Notes: generated by a model not told the origin, from the sequence alone. Positions 9,016-17,316 are shown, counted from the first letter of the stretch. The stretch is 33,688 bases of DNA from Candidatus Sulfotelmatobacter sp. (GCA_030038255.1 JASHPH010000405.1:1-33688), one strand, 5' to 3'. Numbers and translations are program-made.

Positions 9016-9093
9016 CGGATTCCTCCGCGTAGAAGCTACGTTTCAGTGTAGCTCCCGCCGCGAAGATCCGAGGAAGACTATCTGTGCTTTTCC

Positions 9094-10680
9094 TTACTTC
9101 TGCGTCGAGGCCGTCTGTGGCGTCGGCGCGTCCAGCGAGCTGCCGATGGCTTCACCCGAGAGAATCAGTTCGACCCGGCGGTTTTGCTGGCGGCCCTCCG
9201 GCGTGTCGTTCGACGCAATCGGCTCACTCTTGCCGAATCCGCGTGCGTCAACTGATGCCGCCGGAATCCCCTGCTGCACAAAGTAGTCGCGCACGGCTTC
9301 AGCCCGCCGCTCGGAGAGATTCTGATTGTATTCGTCGCTGCCGACGCTGTCCGTGTGGCCCTCCACCGCAAGGTGCAGCGTGGGATACGCCAGCACAATG
9401 CCCGAAACCTTAGCCAGCCGTTCACGTGCCGCCGGCAGCAGCTCGAAGCTGCCGCTGCGGAACAGAACGTCCGACATGTTGGCGATCAGGCCGCGAGCCG
9501 AGTCGCGCGTGGCCAGAATCGAATTGAGTTGCGCCAAGAGCCGCGCGCGCAGCTCCTGTTTTTCGCTCTCCGACTGTGCGGCCGCTGCCTTCGCCTTCTC
9601 CGCTTCAGCCGCCAGCACCTGCTGCTGCGCCAGCGCTTCGGCCTTCGCCTTCTCCGCTTCTTCTTTCTGGCGCGCCGCTTCCTGCGCGGCTGCCAGCGCT
9701 TCCGCCTTGGCTTTTTCCGCCTCGGCCTTGGCCTGCTCAGCCTGCAGACGAGCTGCCTCGGCATCGGCGCGGCGCTTCGCTTCGGCTTCCGCATCCGCCC
9801 GCGCTTTGGCCTCGCGCGCCGCGGCAGCGGCCTGCGCTTCTTCCTCGGCCCGCTGCTTCACGGCCATCAGGCGCGCTTCTTCCGCAGTCTCCGTGGCTTC
9901 TTTGGCCAGGGCTTCCACTGCGGCCTTGTTCTGTTTCTGGCGGAAGGCGTCCTCAGCCTGCATCAGCTGCTGCCCCGCCTTCGACAGAATCGACGCCGCA
10001 TACTTGTCCGCCGCCGCGATGTGAGCGATGCGCAACGCGTTGCGCGCCTCAAACAGCTCCAGCGGAGTCTTCGAGTCAATGCCGAAAATCGCATCCTGAA
10101 TATGAGCGTTGGTCGACGAGTACGTCCCGCGCGTCACCAGTTCATACTTCGCATCAATGTCCTGCGTGGCCGCGCCGCTGATCGACGCGCTCTCCATGAC
10201 CACCATGTTCCCCGGCTGCGTCACCGCGAAATACGGCTCGGCGCTCACGATCATGCCGAACGTCTGCAGATCCGTGAAAGCTTTGACGTGCCCGTTGCCG
10301 CTCTTGTCGAGCGTCACCTCGCCCAGGTTCACCGGACGCCCCTGCGGCGAAACCGCCCACAAAACGTATGTCAGGAATTCCAGCCCGAATTTGGTCGCGT
10401 CTTCCACGCCGGTGAATTTCACATCGATTTCAAAATTCGTTTTCTTCCCTTCGACCTTGGCTTCGCCCGATGCGCCGCGGAGCAAATCAGTTCCGCTGAA
10501 GTCCACCTTGGTTGTGCCGCCCTGCAGGCGATAGTGCATGGCCTTGGTCGTGCGCGACACCGTGGTGCCGGAGGGCATGGTTGTATTCGTCGGCGTGGCA
10601 GTTTGCGCCTGTGCGCACGCGAAACTCGCGGCCGCAAGAAAAGCAGCGAGAGAAATGATGGCTAGAAATAGTCGTTTCAC
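9094..10680 (-). CDS. OmpA-family envelope protein with long coiled coil
   Basis: A 528-residue protein with a cleavable signal peptide (MKRLFLAIISLAAFLAAASFACAQA). It has an N-terminal domain of about 200 residues that I do not recognise, an Ala/Glu/Lys-rich coiled coil (about 245-385), and a C-terminal OmpA-like peptidoglycan-binding domain (about 395-510). The last has the signature VEGHTDSVGSDEYNQNLSERRA and the ending GRQQNRRVELIL. The start is GTG at 10680. It probably tethers the outer membrane or a periplasmic complex to peptidoglycan. The coiled coil is strongly biased toward GCC/GCG and GAG/AAG codons, producing many spurious overlapping frames. The domain calls are firm; the cellular partner is unknown. 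Confidence 0.9.
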   Translation of the reverse strand: MKRLFLAIISLAAFLAAASFACAQAQTATPTNTTMPSGTTVSRTTKAMHYRLQGGTTKVDFSGTDLLRGASGEAKVEGKKTNFEIDVKFTGVEDATKFGLEFLTYVLWAVSPQGRPVNLGEVTLDKSGNGHVKAFTDLQTFGMIVSAEPYFAVTQPGNMVVMESASISGAATQDIDAKYELVTRGTYSSTNAHIQDAIFGIDSKTPLELFEARNALRIAHIAAADKYAASILSKAGQQLMQAEDAFRQKQNKAAVEALAKEATETAEEARLMAVKQRAEEEAQAAAAAREAKARADAEAEAKRRADAEAARLQAEQAKAEAEKAKAEALAAAQEAARQKEEAEKAKAEALAQQQVLAAEAEKAKAAAAQSESEKQELRARLLAQLNSILATRDSARGLIANMSDVLFRSGSFELLPAARERLAKVSGIVLAYPTLHLAVEGHTDSVGSDEYNQNLSERRAEAVRDYFVQQGIPAASVDARGFGKSEPIASNDTPEGRQQNRRVELILSGEAIGSSLDAPTPQTASTQK

Positions 10681-10835
10681 GAGAGTTCTCGATCTGGGGG
10701 AGACTTAGAGATTTCTAATCATCTCTATGGTGAGGGATGTGGTTGAGAATGCAAAGGACAGGAAGGGCTGGAACTTTCGTAACTCTTCGCTGCGCAAACC
10801 CCGGCGCGGCAATCTTCAAGAATCTCGCACGCGAG

Positions 10836-12071
10836 TCACGGGATAAGCACCATCGACCCATTTCGTCCCACGATCAGCGCCCCACCCTCCGGATAGGCGC
10901 TGACCGCGTTGAAGCTCAGGCCCAGCTTCTTATCTCCGCCGATTCGCCGCGGATTTGCCGGCGGCCGAAATACGAAGACGAAATCTTGCCCCACCAGAAA
11001 AAGTCGTTGCGGCGTCGCCGACTTCACTCGGATTTTCTTTCCTCTCTGCCCAGCCTGCGCCTCTTGCTCTTGCTGCCGGAGCGCCTCCTCTTCCACCTTA
11101 CGGTCATAGGCGACCGCCGAAAAGTACGCCTGCGGACGGATCCCGGAAAGCTTCCACGTCTTGCCTCCATCTTCGGTAAAGGCGAGATTGGGCCCATCCT
11201 CGTCGGGACGCTTGTAGTCGCCGCCGGCAATCGCTCCGTGAAGCGCATCGCGGAACGCAATCGAAAAGATGCCAGTCGAGTCCATGCCATGCAGGATCGG
11301 AGTCTCGAACACCTCCCAGCTCTTGCCGCGATCCGGCGAGTGGAAAACGCGCGCTGCCTTGCCGCCGGTCGCGAACCAGATGTTGCCATCGGACGCCGAG
11401 GGCAAAATGGCGATGCAGCTATTCGAAGCGGCAAACGCTCCTTCGCCCTTCACTGCAGGCGGCATCTGCGCCGCCGGAATCGGCTGCCAAGTCTGCCCGT
11501 CCTCGGTCACGAGCACTTCAAATCGCAACTGGCCCGACGCGTCCGCAATGGGATCACCAAGGACGACTCCGTGCGTCCGATCCCAGAAAACCATCGAGTC
11601 GAAAAATCCGCTGGGATCCGTGTTGGTGAACTGCAGCTGCCAGTGCGCACCGCCGTCAGAGGTATGGTAGATGCGCGACTGCTCTCCGCTGCCCGCCGAC
11701 ATCAGAAACGCTTCATCTGCCGAAAAAGCGGCCACGGCGCGAAAATCGAGCCCTGCAGCATCTGGCACCTGCGCCGCCACCCACGTCCGCCCGCCATCCA
11801 TTGTTCGCAAATAAGTTCCGTGCGTGCCACTCGCCCACGCCACGTCACGCGATACCGCGCTCACCCCGCGCAAATTCTCCGTAGTGTGAGAGATTTGCAC
11901 ACGCGGCGCCGACTGATCGAAAGAAGATGGATCGACAGAAGATGGACCAGGGGAAGATGAATTGAAAAGAGAAGATCCGTTCGCGGCCGAATCAGCAGAA
12001 GATTTCGCAACAGCCTGGCGATTAGAGAACGACGTTAGAAATGCAAGCAACAGAACCAGCAGACGGCGCAT
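10836..12071 (-). CDS. Secreted beta-propeller protein (YCF48/BNR-like repeats)
   Basis: The start was chosen at ATG 12071 because it begins a signal peptide (MRRLLVLLLAFLTSFSNRQAVA). The frame is open to 12266, but that extension is Arg/Trp-rich and overlaps the next gene. The 411-residue product has a Ser/Pro-rich linker followed by repeated blades with Asp-box motifs such as TMDGGRTW, TSDGGAHW, SPDRGKSW and TEDGGKTW. These are the hallmarks of sialidase/Ycf48-type propellers. Such proteins often act in photosystem assembly (Ycf48) or as extracellular binding scaffolds; nothing here points to photosynthesis. A charged Glu/Gln insert lies near residue 330. The exact role is unknown. Confidence 0.85.
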   Translation of the reverse strand: MRRLLVLLLAFLTSFSNRQAVAKSSADSAANGSSLFNSSSPGPSSVDPSSFDQSAPRVQISHTTENLRGVSAVSRDVAWASGTHGTYLRTMDGGRTWVAAQVPDAAGLDFRAVAAFSADEAFLMSAGSGEQSRIYHTSDGGAHWQLQFTNTDPSGFFDSMVFWDRTHGVVLGDPIADASGQLRFEVLVTEDGQTWQPIPAAQMPPAVKGEGAFAASNSCIAILPSASDGNIWFATGGKAARVFHSPDRGKSWEVFETPILHGMDSTGIFSIAFRDALHGAIAGGDYKRPDEDGPNLAFTEDGGKTWKLSGIRPQAYFSAVAYDRKVEEEALRQQEQEAQAGQRGKKIRVKSATPQRLFLVGQDFVFVFRPPANPRRIGGDKKLGLSFNAVSAYPEGGALIVGRNGSMVLIP

Positions 12072-12096
12072 GCACAATTTTCGCAGAGGAGACCTG

Positions 12097-12609
12097 CTAT
12101 TTTGCCGTGAAGTCGGCGAATGAGGCGGTTTTGCCAATGTAGACCCGTAGCGTGCACCGTGCCCCCACATGGGCGAAGGCCACTTCCAACGTGTCGGTCG
12201 CGTCCACGACCTGCACCGTTTCCATCGGCGCACGGGCAACATCCTGCTTCTCGTCGTAGGCAGCACCCGGCGTCACGTTCTTATTCACGGCGAGGGTCCA
12301 GTGGTCCTTGGCTGGGATGGGATATATCGAATACGCCCCGAGAGGAATGGATGAACTGCCCAGTGTGAGCTGGGCCTCGGTAAACAACGTCATCGGCGTC
12401 CCGCCGGGCATCCACGGCTTTCCGTTCGCAATCTTTTCGGCTTTGGTAGTCGTCGGGGTGTACCGCACATAAACTTGACGTCCATCATCGAGATTGCATG
12501 TGGTGGTGGACTGACCGCCGCCGGCTTGAGCAGCCAGCCGCGTCGTGCATAACAATGACGCAAAAAATAACGCTATGAGTACAGCTCTCCAAACCATAGA
12601 AGCAGGCAT
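12097..12609 (-). CDS. Secreted DUF2911-family protein
   Basis: The start was chosen at ATG 12607-12609, with GGAGG nine bases upstream, giving 170 residues with a signal peptide (MPASMVWRAVLIALFFASLLCTTRLAAQA). The longer frame to 13083 overlaps the divergent receiver-like gene and is not coding. The mature part has the DUF2911 signature: PMTLFTEAQLTLGSSSIPLG, SIYPIPAKDHWTLAVN. DUF2911 proteins are periplasmic or extracellular and of unknown function, common in Acidobacteria and Bacteroidetes. It lies 25 bases before the propeller gene on the same strand, so the two are probably cotranscribed. Confidence 0.85.
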   Translation of the reverse strand: MPASMVWRAVLIALFFASLLCTTRLAAQAGGGQSTTTCNLDDGRQVYVRYTPTTTKAEKIANGKPWMPGGTPMTLFTEAQLTLGSSSIPLGAYSIYPIPAKDHWTLAVNKNVTPGAAYDEKQDVARAPMETVQVVDATDTLEVAFAHVGARCTLRVYIGKTASFADFTAK

Positions 12610-12813
12610 GTTGGAAAGCCTCCGCGCAGAAGTGTAGCGCCGGAAGGCCTTCCAGGGAAAGCAGTTTTGCCTTACTTGACAAGATTCCTCACACCAAACC
12701 CTCTCCTTCGTGTGTTGGCCTTCGGTGACGTTTTCCGCCCACTGGGCGGTTGTTACCGTCACTTCCAGGACCGGTGCGTCAGATGCCAGCGCAGAAAAAA
12801 TAAGGACGGATTC

Positions 12814-13203
12814 ATGGCGAAAGCAAAACTGAGAGTTCTTTACGGCGAAGGGGACGAGGAAACTTTGAAGGCTCAGGCCGCCGCCTTTGAGAAAGCCGGT
12901 CACATCGTGCAGCCAGTCGTCGGCCGCAAGGCTGTGCAGGAAGCCCTCAACAAGACCGTATTCGACCTCGTCATTCTGGGATCCACACTCACCCGCAACG
13001 ACCGGCATCACCTGCCCTACATGGTCAAGAAGGCCAGCGCCGAGACCAGCGTCCTGGTCCTGCACGCCGACGGCAGCCGCCATCCTTACGTCGACGCCTG
13101 CGTCGACACCGGCACCACCATGGAAAACGTGCTCACCCGCATCGAAGGCATGAAGATCGCCGGAAGGATGCCCTCGGCCGCGGCAGCCGGCGCCGGCCGC
13201 TAG
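12814..13203 (+). CDS. Receiver-like (CheY-fold) protein lacking the phospho-acceptor Asp
   Basis: The start ATG 12814 follows AAGGACGG at good spacing; the frame is open upstream to 12667 but without a comparable site. The 129-residue product has the receiver pattern LRVLYGEGDEE, then FDLVILGSTL, where Gly56 occupies the position normally held by the phosphorylated Asp. VLVLHADGS then matches strand four, with His in place of the usual Thr/Ser. The tail after about residue 115 is Ala/Gly-rich. It is best read as a pseudo-receiver that signals without phosphorylation. No kinase or output gene is adjacent. It is divergent from the DUF2911 gene. Confidence 0.7.
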   Translation: MAKAKLRVLYGEGDEETLKAQAAAFEKAGHIVQPVVGRKAVQEALNKTVFDLVILGSTLTRNDRHHLPYMVKKASAETSVLVLHADGSRHPYVDACVDTGTTMENVLTRIEGMKIAGRMPSAAAAGAGR

Positions 13204-13218
13204 AAACCTGATTCAGCG

Positions 13219-13254
13219 AGGCGCGGGCGCTTCCGCCCGCGCGCGCCTTTCCCC
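13219..13254 (+). terminator. Possible terminator after receiver-like gene
   Basis: GCGCGGGCG (13221-13229) pairs perfectly with CGCCCGCGC (13234-13242) around a CTTC tetraloop, 17 bases after the stop codon. A short CTTTCCCC tail follows instead of a full T-run, so Rho-independent activity is uncertain. Confidence 0.5.
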
Positions 13255-13280
13255 ACGTCTTTCGCGCGCTTCTACCGTGG

Positions 13281-13330
13281 CGTCATCCCGAAGCCTCGCG
13301 TTTTTACAAGCGAGGCGAGGGATCTCGCGC
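13281..13330. repeat. GTCATCC-family palindromic repeat, copy 1
   Basis: Begins GTCATCCCGA and ends CGAGGGATCT. The arms GCCTCGC (13293-13299) and GCGAGGC (13310-13316) form a 7-bp stem. It is related in its ends to copies at 16172, 16519, 20622, 26139, 30567 and 30617. Confidence 0.6.
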
Positions 13331-13668
13331 GGGGCGCACCCTTGGACCGTGCGTCCTTAACTCCTTATCGGCAACTCCGCCCTCCCGCGAACCATCCGTG
13401 CTACGAATCAGCGCAGTTACTCTGTGGGATAGACGCGTCTGTTTCGCACCGACTGCCTCTCGTCAAGCCCCCTTTTCCCGGCCAAAGTGGAATCCCCGCA
13501 CTTCACGCAACATCGCGAGGCGACCCGAACCTGGGGAGTAAACTGTGGGAACTTCTGGACGATTTTGGCGGGGCAGCTCCGTCTTGACGAGCAATTTCTC
13601 GAAAAAGTCAGCACCACTGGGAACATATACCCACACTTAGTGGACGTTTTCGGCTTCTTACGGACCGC

Positions 13669-14205
13669 TCACGGAATGGTTCGCGGAGCCGGCCGGCCCG
13701 CCGGGGCCTGGTTCTTGGGAAAGACCACCAAATGGCGTCGCATTCCTTCGCCCTCGCTCTCGGTGTGCAGATCAGCTTCGTCGCGCAGCGCCAGGTGCAC
13801 GATGCGCCGCTCCCGCGACGACATGGGATTGAAATGATAAGGCGCTCCCGTCTTCCGCACCTTCTCCGCTGCCACCGTCGCTGCCGCGCGCAACTCCTGA
13901 ATGCGCAACGAACGGTGATTCTGGCAGTCGAAACACACTTTCTCGTGTTCGCCCGAAGGCAGACGCAGCATCTCCAGCGCCAGCAGTTCCAGCGCCCGCA
14001 GCAGTTCCCCGCCGCGGTCGAGCAGCAGCGGCGTGTCGGGTCCGGCAAAATCTACCAGGATCTCCGGCTTCTCCCAGTCGCGGTTCTCGGGCAGCGGAGG
14101 GTCCACCACAATCCTGTATTTCAGCCGCAGTCCGCCGTGCGTTACGACGGCTTGCAGAAATTCATTGATTCTCTTGGCGGCAGCGGGTTTGTCGGGTATG
14201 GGCAT
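13669..14205 (-). CDS. khpB: Jag/KhpB-type RNA-binding protein (KH plus R3H domains)
   Basis: A 178-residue protein at the usual position downstream of yidC. The C-terminal R3H domain is clear: SSRERRIVHLAL with the R-x3-H pair (Arg133, His137), followed by HTESEGEGMRRHLVVFP. The preceding segment, with the helix LLDRGGELLRALELLALEML, matches the KH domain GxxG region in degenerate form. The N-terminal Jag_N domain of Firmicute proteins is absent. KhpB binds RNA and influences cell division and envelope synthesis in Gram-positives; its role in acidobacteria is untested. The tail is Pro/Arg-rich. It lies 129 bases after yidC. Confidence 0.88.
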   Translation of the reverse strand: MPIPDKPAAAKRINEFLQAVVTHGGLRLKYRIVVDPPLPENRDWEKPEILVDFAGPDTPLLLDRGGELLRALELLALEMLRLPSGEHEKVCFDCQNHRSLRIQELRAAATVAAEKVRKTGAPYHFNPMSSRERRIVHLALRDEADLHTESEGEGMRRHLVVFPKNQAPAGRPAPRTIP

Positions 14206-14219
14206 AGAACTTGGCTCTC

Positions 14220-14243
14220 AGCTATCAGCCGTCAGCTTTCAGC
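14220..14243. repeat. Left arm of split inverted repeat between yidC and jag
   Basis: AGCTATCAG and CTTTCAGC, separated by seven bases, are the reverse complement of the arm at 14319-14336. With the insertion looped out, the two arms pair over about 17 bases across a 75-base gap. Confidence 0.7.
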
Positions 14244-14318
14244 GGGGCAATAGATACAAACTTACAAGCAACCCCAATCCTTGCGTCTCAAAAGGAAGAA
14301 GCGAGTTCCACGTTATGC

Positions 14319-14336
14319 AGCTGAAAGCTGATAGCT
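14319..14336. repeat. Right arm of split inverted repeat, abutting the yidC stop
   Basis: AGCTGAAAGCTGATAGCT; on the minus strand the yidC stop TAG overlaps its first bases. It is complementary to 14220-14243. A stem in the yidC-jag transcript could separate the two cistrons. Confidence 0.7.
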
Positions 14337-16116
14337 ACTTATCCTTCTTCCTCGCCCTCTTCTCCATCATCTCGCGCATCTCCCGGCCCAGCTTGGTCCG
14401 GTTCATCACGGCCTGCTGCGCGATCGAAATCAGGTTGCTCTCCGCGTAATAAAGATTCAATCCCGCGGGCAGCCGGAAAAAGATGAAGCCCATCATCAGC
14501 GGCATCATCACGTTCATCATTCTTTGCTGCGCCGGATCCATCCCCGCCTGCGGCGTCATCTTTTGTGTCACTAGCATGCTGACTACCATCAGAATCGGCA
14601 AAACATAAGGAAAGGGCTCAGATGCCGACAAATCGTGAATCCACATCCAATGCGCGTGCCGTAAGTCGATTGCAATCGAAAGCATTTTGTAAAAGGCATA
14701 CAAAAAAGGCAATTGGATCAGCATCGGCAGGCAGCCGCCCACCGGGTTGACGCCTTCCTTCTTGTACAGCGCGCTGATCTCTTCATTCATCGCCGCCTTG
14801 CGCGGATCCTTCAGGCTGTATTTCTTATATTTCTCCTGGATCGCTTTGATCTGCGGCGCGACGCGCTGCATCTTGTACATGGAATGCGTCTGATACACGC
14901 GCAATGGCATGAGCGCCACTGTGATCAGAAGCGTTTGCACGACGATCGCCCATCCCCAATTCGCGACGACGTGGCGGAACGTCCACTTCAGCCAGAGAAA
15001 CAGTGGCTTGGCAATAATGCCGAACGTGCCAAAATCGATGAGTCCATTCAGGTCGTTGTCCGCTCCCGACACTCCCGGCACCTGGACTTTCTGCAAGATC
15101 TCCAATTCCTTCGGCCCCACAAAAATCCGCTCCGAAGTCGGCCCGCGCAGGTTGCCTACTGCCGCGCCCAGAACATCCACGTTCACAGTCTCTTTCGCCT
15201 CCGGCTTTTGTGGATCGCGCGCCACCGGCAGCGGGTTACGCAACGTCACCATCGCCGCCGACGAGGGATCGTCGGGAATGAACACCGCGGTGAAATACTG
15301 ATCCGAAGGCCCTGCCCAATGAAACGGCCCGGGAATCGTCGCGCCGCCGCTGATCGCATTGCACTTCGAGAACAGCGACAGTCCGCAGCGGATCGGCAGC
15401 CGCACAATGTCCTTGTTGAATTGGTAATTGATCAGACCAGCGGCATAGAACGCGACGTTTGACTGGTCGCCGAATCCCGCCGGCCACGCGGGCAACGCCG
15501 CAACCGCGCCGCCTTTGTACGTCACCGAGCTTTCGACCCTCACCGTGTAGCTGTCGCCGTCGAAGCGAAAGCTCTTCCGCACCGCCAGATCCTGATCGGA
15601 GTATTCGAAGGTGACCGTCGCTGGCGTTGTCTGTCGGCCTTCCGCCGAAGTCACGTAGAGCGCCGTGCTGAGCCGGTTGCGCAACCACTCATCGTAGGTC
15701 CACAGCGAAAGCGGATAACCGTAGTGCTGGGCCGCCGCTGAATTCACCAGGTCGAGAGGTCCGTTCTGCGCGTCGTTGTTGTACTTCTTCAGAATCCACG
15801 ATTTGACCTGCGCGCCCCTGTTCGTGAACGTGATGCGGTAGAGATCATTCTCGACAACGGTTTCCGCTTCGCTCGTCGCTTGCTTGGTCACTCCGGCGGG
15901 TACGTTCACCGCTGCCACTGGAGGAGCCGGAGCAGTTGCGGCCGCGGATTTCGAAGCTTCAGTCTGACTTTGCTGTTGAGGCTGCGCCGGCGGCTGTGGG
16001 AGATATTTCTTGTACAACGGCTGGAAGGCCAGCATGATTACGAACACGACCAGAAAGATCAGCAGCAGTCGTCGTTCGCTGCCCGGTTCCATTTGTGGAT
16101 TTTGATATTCCGCCAA
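14335..16116 (-). CDS. yidC: YidC membrane protein insertase
   Basis: A 593-residue YidC of the Gram-negative type. It has an N-terminal membrane anchor (about 15-35), a Gln/Pro/Ala-rich linker, a large periplasmic beta-domain (about 80-330), then the conserved insertase core of five helices. Core signatures include GWAIVVQTLLITVALMPLR, GVNPVGGCLPMLIQLPFLYAFY and GLNLYYAESNLISIAQQ; the conserved hydrophilic-groove Arg falls in the first. It inserts membrane proteins alone or with SecYEG. The start is TTG at 16116, preceded by GAGG; an ATG at residue 9 is the alternative. It is cotranscribed with rpmH-rnpA-yidD. A repeat element lies in the short gap to yidD. Confidence 0.97.
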   Translation of the reverse strand: MAEYQNPQMEPGSERRLLLIFLVVFVIMLAFQPLYKKYLPQPPAQPQQQSQTEASKSAAATAPAPPVAAVNVPAGVTKQATSEAETVVENDLYRITFTNRGAQVKSWILKKYNNDAQNGPLDLVNSAAAQHYGYPLSLWTYDEWLRNRLSTALYVTSAEGRQTTPATVTFEYSDQDLAVRKSFRFDGDSYTVRVESSVTYKGGAVAALPAWPAGFGDQSNVAFYAAGLINYQFNKDIVRLPIRCGLSLFSKCNAISGGATIPGPFHWAGPSDQYFTAVFIPDDPSSAAMVTLRNPLPVARDPQKPEAKETVNVDVLGAAVGNLRGPTSERIFVGPKELEILQKVQVPGVSGADNDLNGLIDFGTFGIIAKPLFLWLKWTFRHVVANWGWAIVVQTLLITVALMPLRVYQTHSMYKMQRVAPQIKAIQEKYKKYSLKDPRKAAMNEEISALYKKEGVNPVGGCLPMLIQLPFLYAFYKMLSIAIDLRHAHWMWIHDLSASEPFPYVLPILMVVSMLVTQKMTPQAGMDPAQQRMMNVMMPLMMGFIFFRLPAGLNLYYAESNLISIAQQAVMNRTKLGREMREMMEKRARKKDK

Positions 16117-16171
16117 AGTCTTACACTTTCCTCAAATCTCGCAGCGATCCGCCAGCAGGTCTCACAGCAGA

Positions 16172-16236
16172 TGTCATGCTGAGCGGAGCGGCAAGGAGAG
16201 CGCAGCGATCCTTACCGCGCAGTCGAAGCATCCCTA
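16172..16236 (-). repeat. GTCATGC-family repeat copy 2, forming the yidD 3' end
   Basis: A 65-base element nearly identical to 16519-16583. Arms 16188-16197 and 16209-16218 pair at nine of ten positions around an 11-base loop. The yidD stop codon (TAA, 16214-16212) lies inside one arm, and the last yidD codons (RDASTAR) are encoded by the element. Confidence 0.85.
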
Positions 16237-16505
16237 CCCAACCCGTCACTCTGCCAACGCTGATTTGAATCCGGCACACCCCTCTTCACCACCGGATCGT
16301 ATCCTCCATGCGCAAACGGATGGCAGCGCAGAAGTCGCCACACCGCCATGACTCCTCCGCGCAGCACGCCGTAGCGTTCGATCGCTTCCATCGCGTATTC
16401 GGAACACGTCGGAACATAGCGGCAAGCCGGCGGGAACATCGGCGAGATCGCCCACTTGTATCCCCGCAGAATGTGCAGCACGACGAGTTTGCTGAAGCGA
16501 CGCAT
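16212..16505 (-). CDS. yidD: YidD membrane protein insertion efficiency factor
   Basis: A 97-residue protein with the full YidD signature: an amphipathic N-terminal helix ([20 protein letters not shown]), then [19 protein letters not shown] with the paired conserved Cys, and [16 protein letters not shown]. YidD sits on the inner face of the inner membrane and assists YidC-dependent insertion. It lies between rnpA and yidC, the canonical order. The final residues after about position 80 diverge from the family and end RDASTAR because the coding frame runs into a repeat element. That short tail is therefore probably not functional. Confidence 0.95.
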   Translation of the reverse strand: MRRFSKLVVLHILRGYKWAISPMFPPACRYVPTCSEYAMEAIERYGVLRGGVMAVWRLLRCHPFAHGGYDPVVKRGVPDSNQRWQSDGLGRDASTAR

Positions 16506-16518
16506 TAGATCATTTCTC

Positions 16519-16583
16519 TGTCATGCTGAGCGAAGCTGTAAGGAGAGCAAAGCGATCCTTACGGCGCAGTCGAAGCATCCCTG
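16519..16583 (-). repeat. GTCATGC-family repeat copy 3, forming the rnpA 3' end
   Basis: A 65-base element matching 16172-16236 with about nine differences. Arms 16535-16544 and 16556-16565 pair over ten positions with one wobble. The rnpA stop (TAA, 16561-16559) and its last codons (RDASTAP) lie in the element. The other end is 13 bases upstream of the yidD start codon. Confidence 0.85.
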
Positions 16584-17071
16584 CGCACCTTCTGCTCTAT
16601 CACCACGAAAGCCCGTCGCACTTCGTTCAGTACCGTCTCAAACTCCGCGGTCTGAAAGGACTTCTTGGGGTTGATGACCACGTCCACCGGCACTTCCACC
16701 ACGGGGCGCGCCAGCCGCACCGCCTCGCGCAAACGGCGTTTCATGCGGTTGCGCTCAACTGCTCCGCCGAGCGCTCGACCCACGGTGAATCCCACTCGCA
16801 ATCCAGCGCGTCCCATCTCTCGCACCTTTGCACCTGGCGCCTTCGCACTAGAAATAAGCGATGCCTCCCCCCTCGCCAGATAAAACACCGTCATGTTCGC
16901 TGAGAAGTGTTTCCGCCCCTGCTTGTACACGCGCTCAAAATCCGAGTGGCGCCGCAACCTTCCGCTCCGCGGAAATCGAAACTTGCGCCTCGGCCTCGCG
17001 TCTTTCACCAAAGAAGACGACGACCCCGGCTCGACACTCTGTTTCGATGCTTCAGGCACACTGCCAGTCAC
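16559..17071 (-). CDS. rnpA: Ribonuclease P protein component
   Basis: The RnpA core runs from about 16990 down to 16590: RLRRHSDFERVYKQGRKHFSANM, GFTVGRALGGAVERNRMKRRLREAVR, and VVINPKKSFQTAEFETVLNEV. The RNR-containing basic helix is the RNA-binding signature. It binds RNase P RNA to mature tRNA 5' ends. The start is unresolved. The reading frame is open without interruption from an ATG at 17416 through the whole of rpmH, and no ATG occurs between rpmH and the core. I mark the GTG at 17071, which has GAGG four bases upstream; GTG 17008 and the upstream ATGs 17416 or 17401 are alternatives. The last codons are supplied by a repeat element. Confidence 0.9.
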   Translation of the reverse strand: MTGSVPEASKQSVEPGSSSSLVKDARPRRKFRFPRSGRLRRHSDFERVYKQGRKHFSANMTVFYLARGEASLISSAKAPGAKVREMGRAGLRVGFTVGRALGGAVERNRMKRRLREAVRLARPVVEVPVDVVINPKKSFQTAEFETVLNEVRRAFVVIEQKVRRDASTAP

Positions 17072-17160
17072 AGGGCCTCGAAATTCCGGATCGCTGATTT
17101 CCTGAATGGAGGTTTCAGCATCGCTCGGCGCCAGCGCCAGCCTCGGCCTGCGCCTCTGGA

Positions 17161-17316
17161 CTATTCGCGAAAACCGGGCTTCACCGAGACCCGCTTGCGC
17201 CCCTTGGCGCGGCGGCGCGACAGTACCTTCTGGCCGCCCTGGGTCCTCATGCGCACGCGAAACCCGTGCTTCTTCGATCGCTTGCGCCGGTTGGGTTGGA
17301 ATGTACGCTTGGGCAT
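17161..17316 (-). CDS. rpmH: 50S ribosomal protein L34
   Basis: A 51-residue protein read from ATG 17316 to TAG 17161. It starts [20 protein letters not shown], followed by [25 protein letters not shown], the almost invariant L34 sequence; the C-terminus PGFRE is slightly longer than in E. coli (46 residues). AGGAG lies about 12 bases upstream. It is the first gene of rpmH-rnpA-yidD-yidC-jag and is divergent from dnaA. A second reading frame, continuous with rnpA, runs across its full length on the same strand. Confidence 0.97.
   Translation of the reverse strand: MPKRTFQPNRRKRSKKHGFRVRMRTQGGQKVLSRRRAKGRKRVSVKPGFRE

Larger units (their letters stand above)
13204..13668. other. Intergenic region with hairpin and repeat, no gene seen
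   Basis: 465 bases between the receiver-like gene and the end of jag. It holds a strong GC-rich hairpin (13221-13242) that may terminate the plus-strand gene, and one copy of the GTCATCC repeat family (13281-13330). Short frames at 13342-13587 (plus) and 13417-13626 (minus) have no recognisable content and are not called. Confidence 0.6.

Noticed and set aside
12072-12266. N-terminal extension of the propeller protein
   Set aside because: It is Arg/Trp-rich, overlaps the DUF2911 coding region, and a signal peptide begins at 12071.
12097-13083. 328-residue open frame extending the DUF2911 gene upstream
   Set aside because: The extension overlaps the divergent receiver-like gene, and the signal peptide begins only at 12609 with a good ribosome site.
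13342-13626. Short frames on both strands after the receiver-like gene
   Set aside because: No recognisable content, no ribosome site, and they overlap each other.
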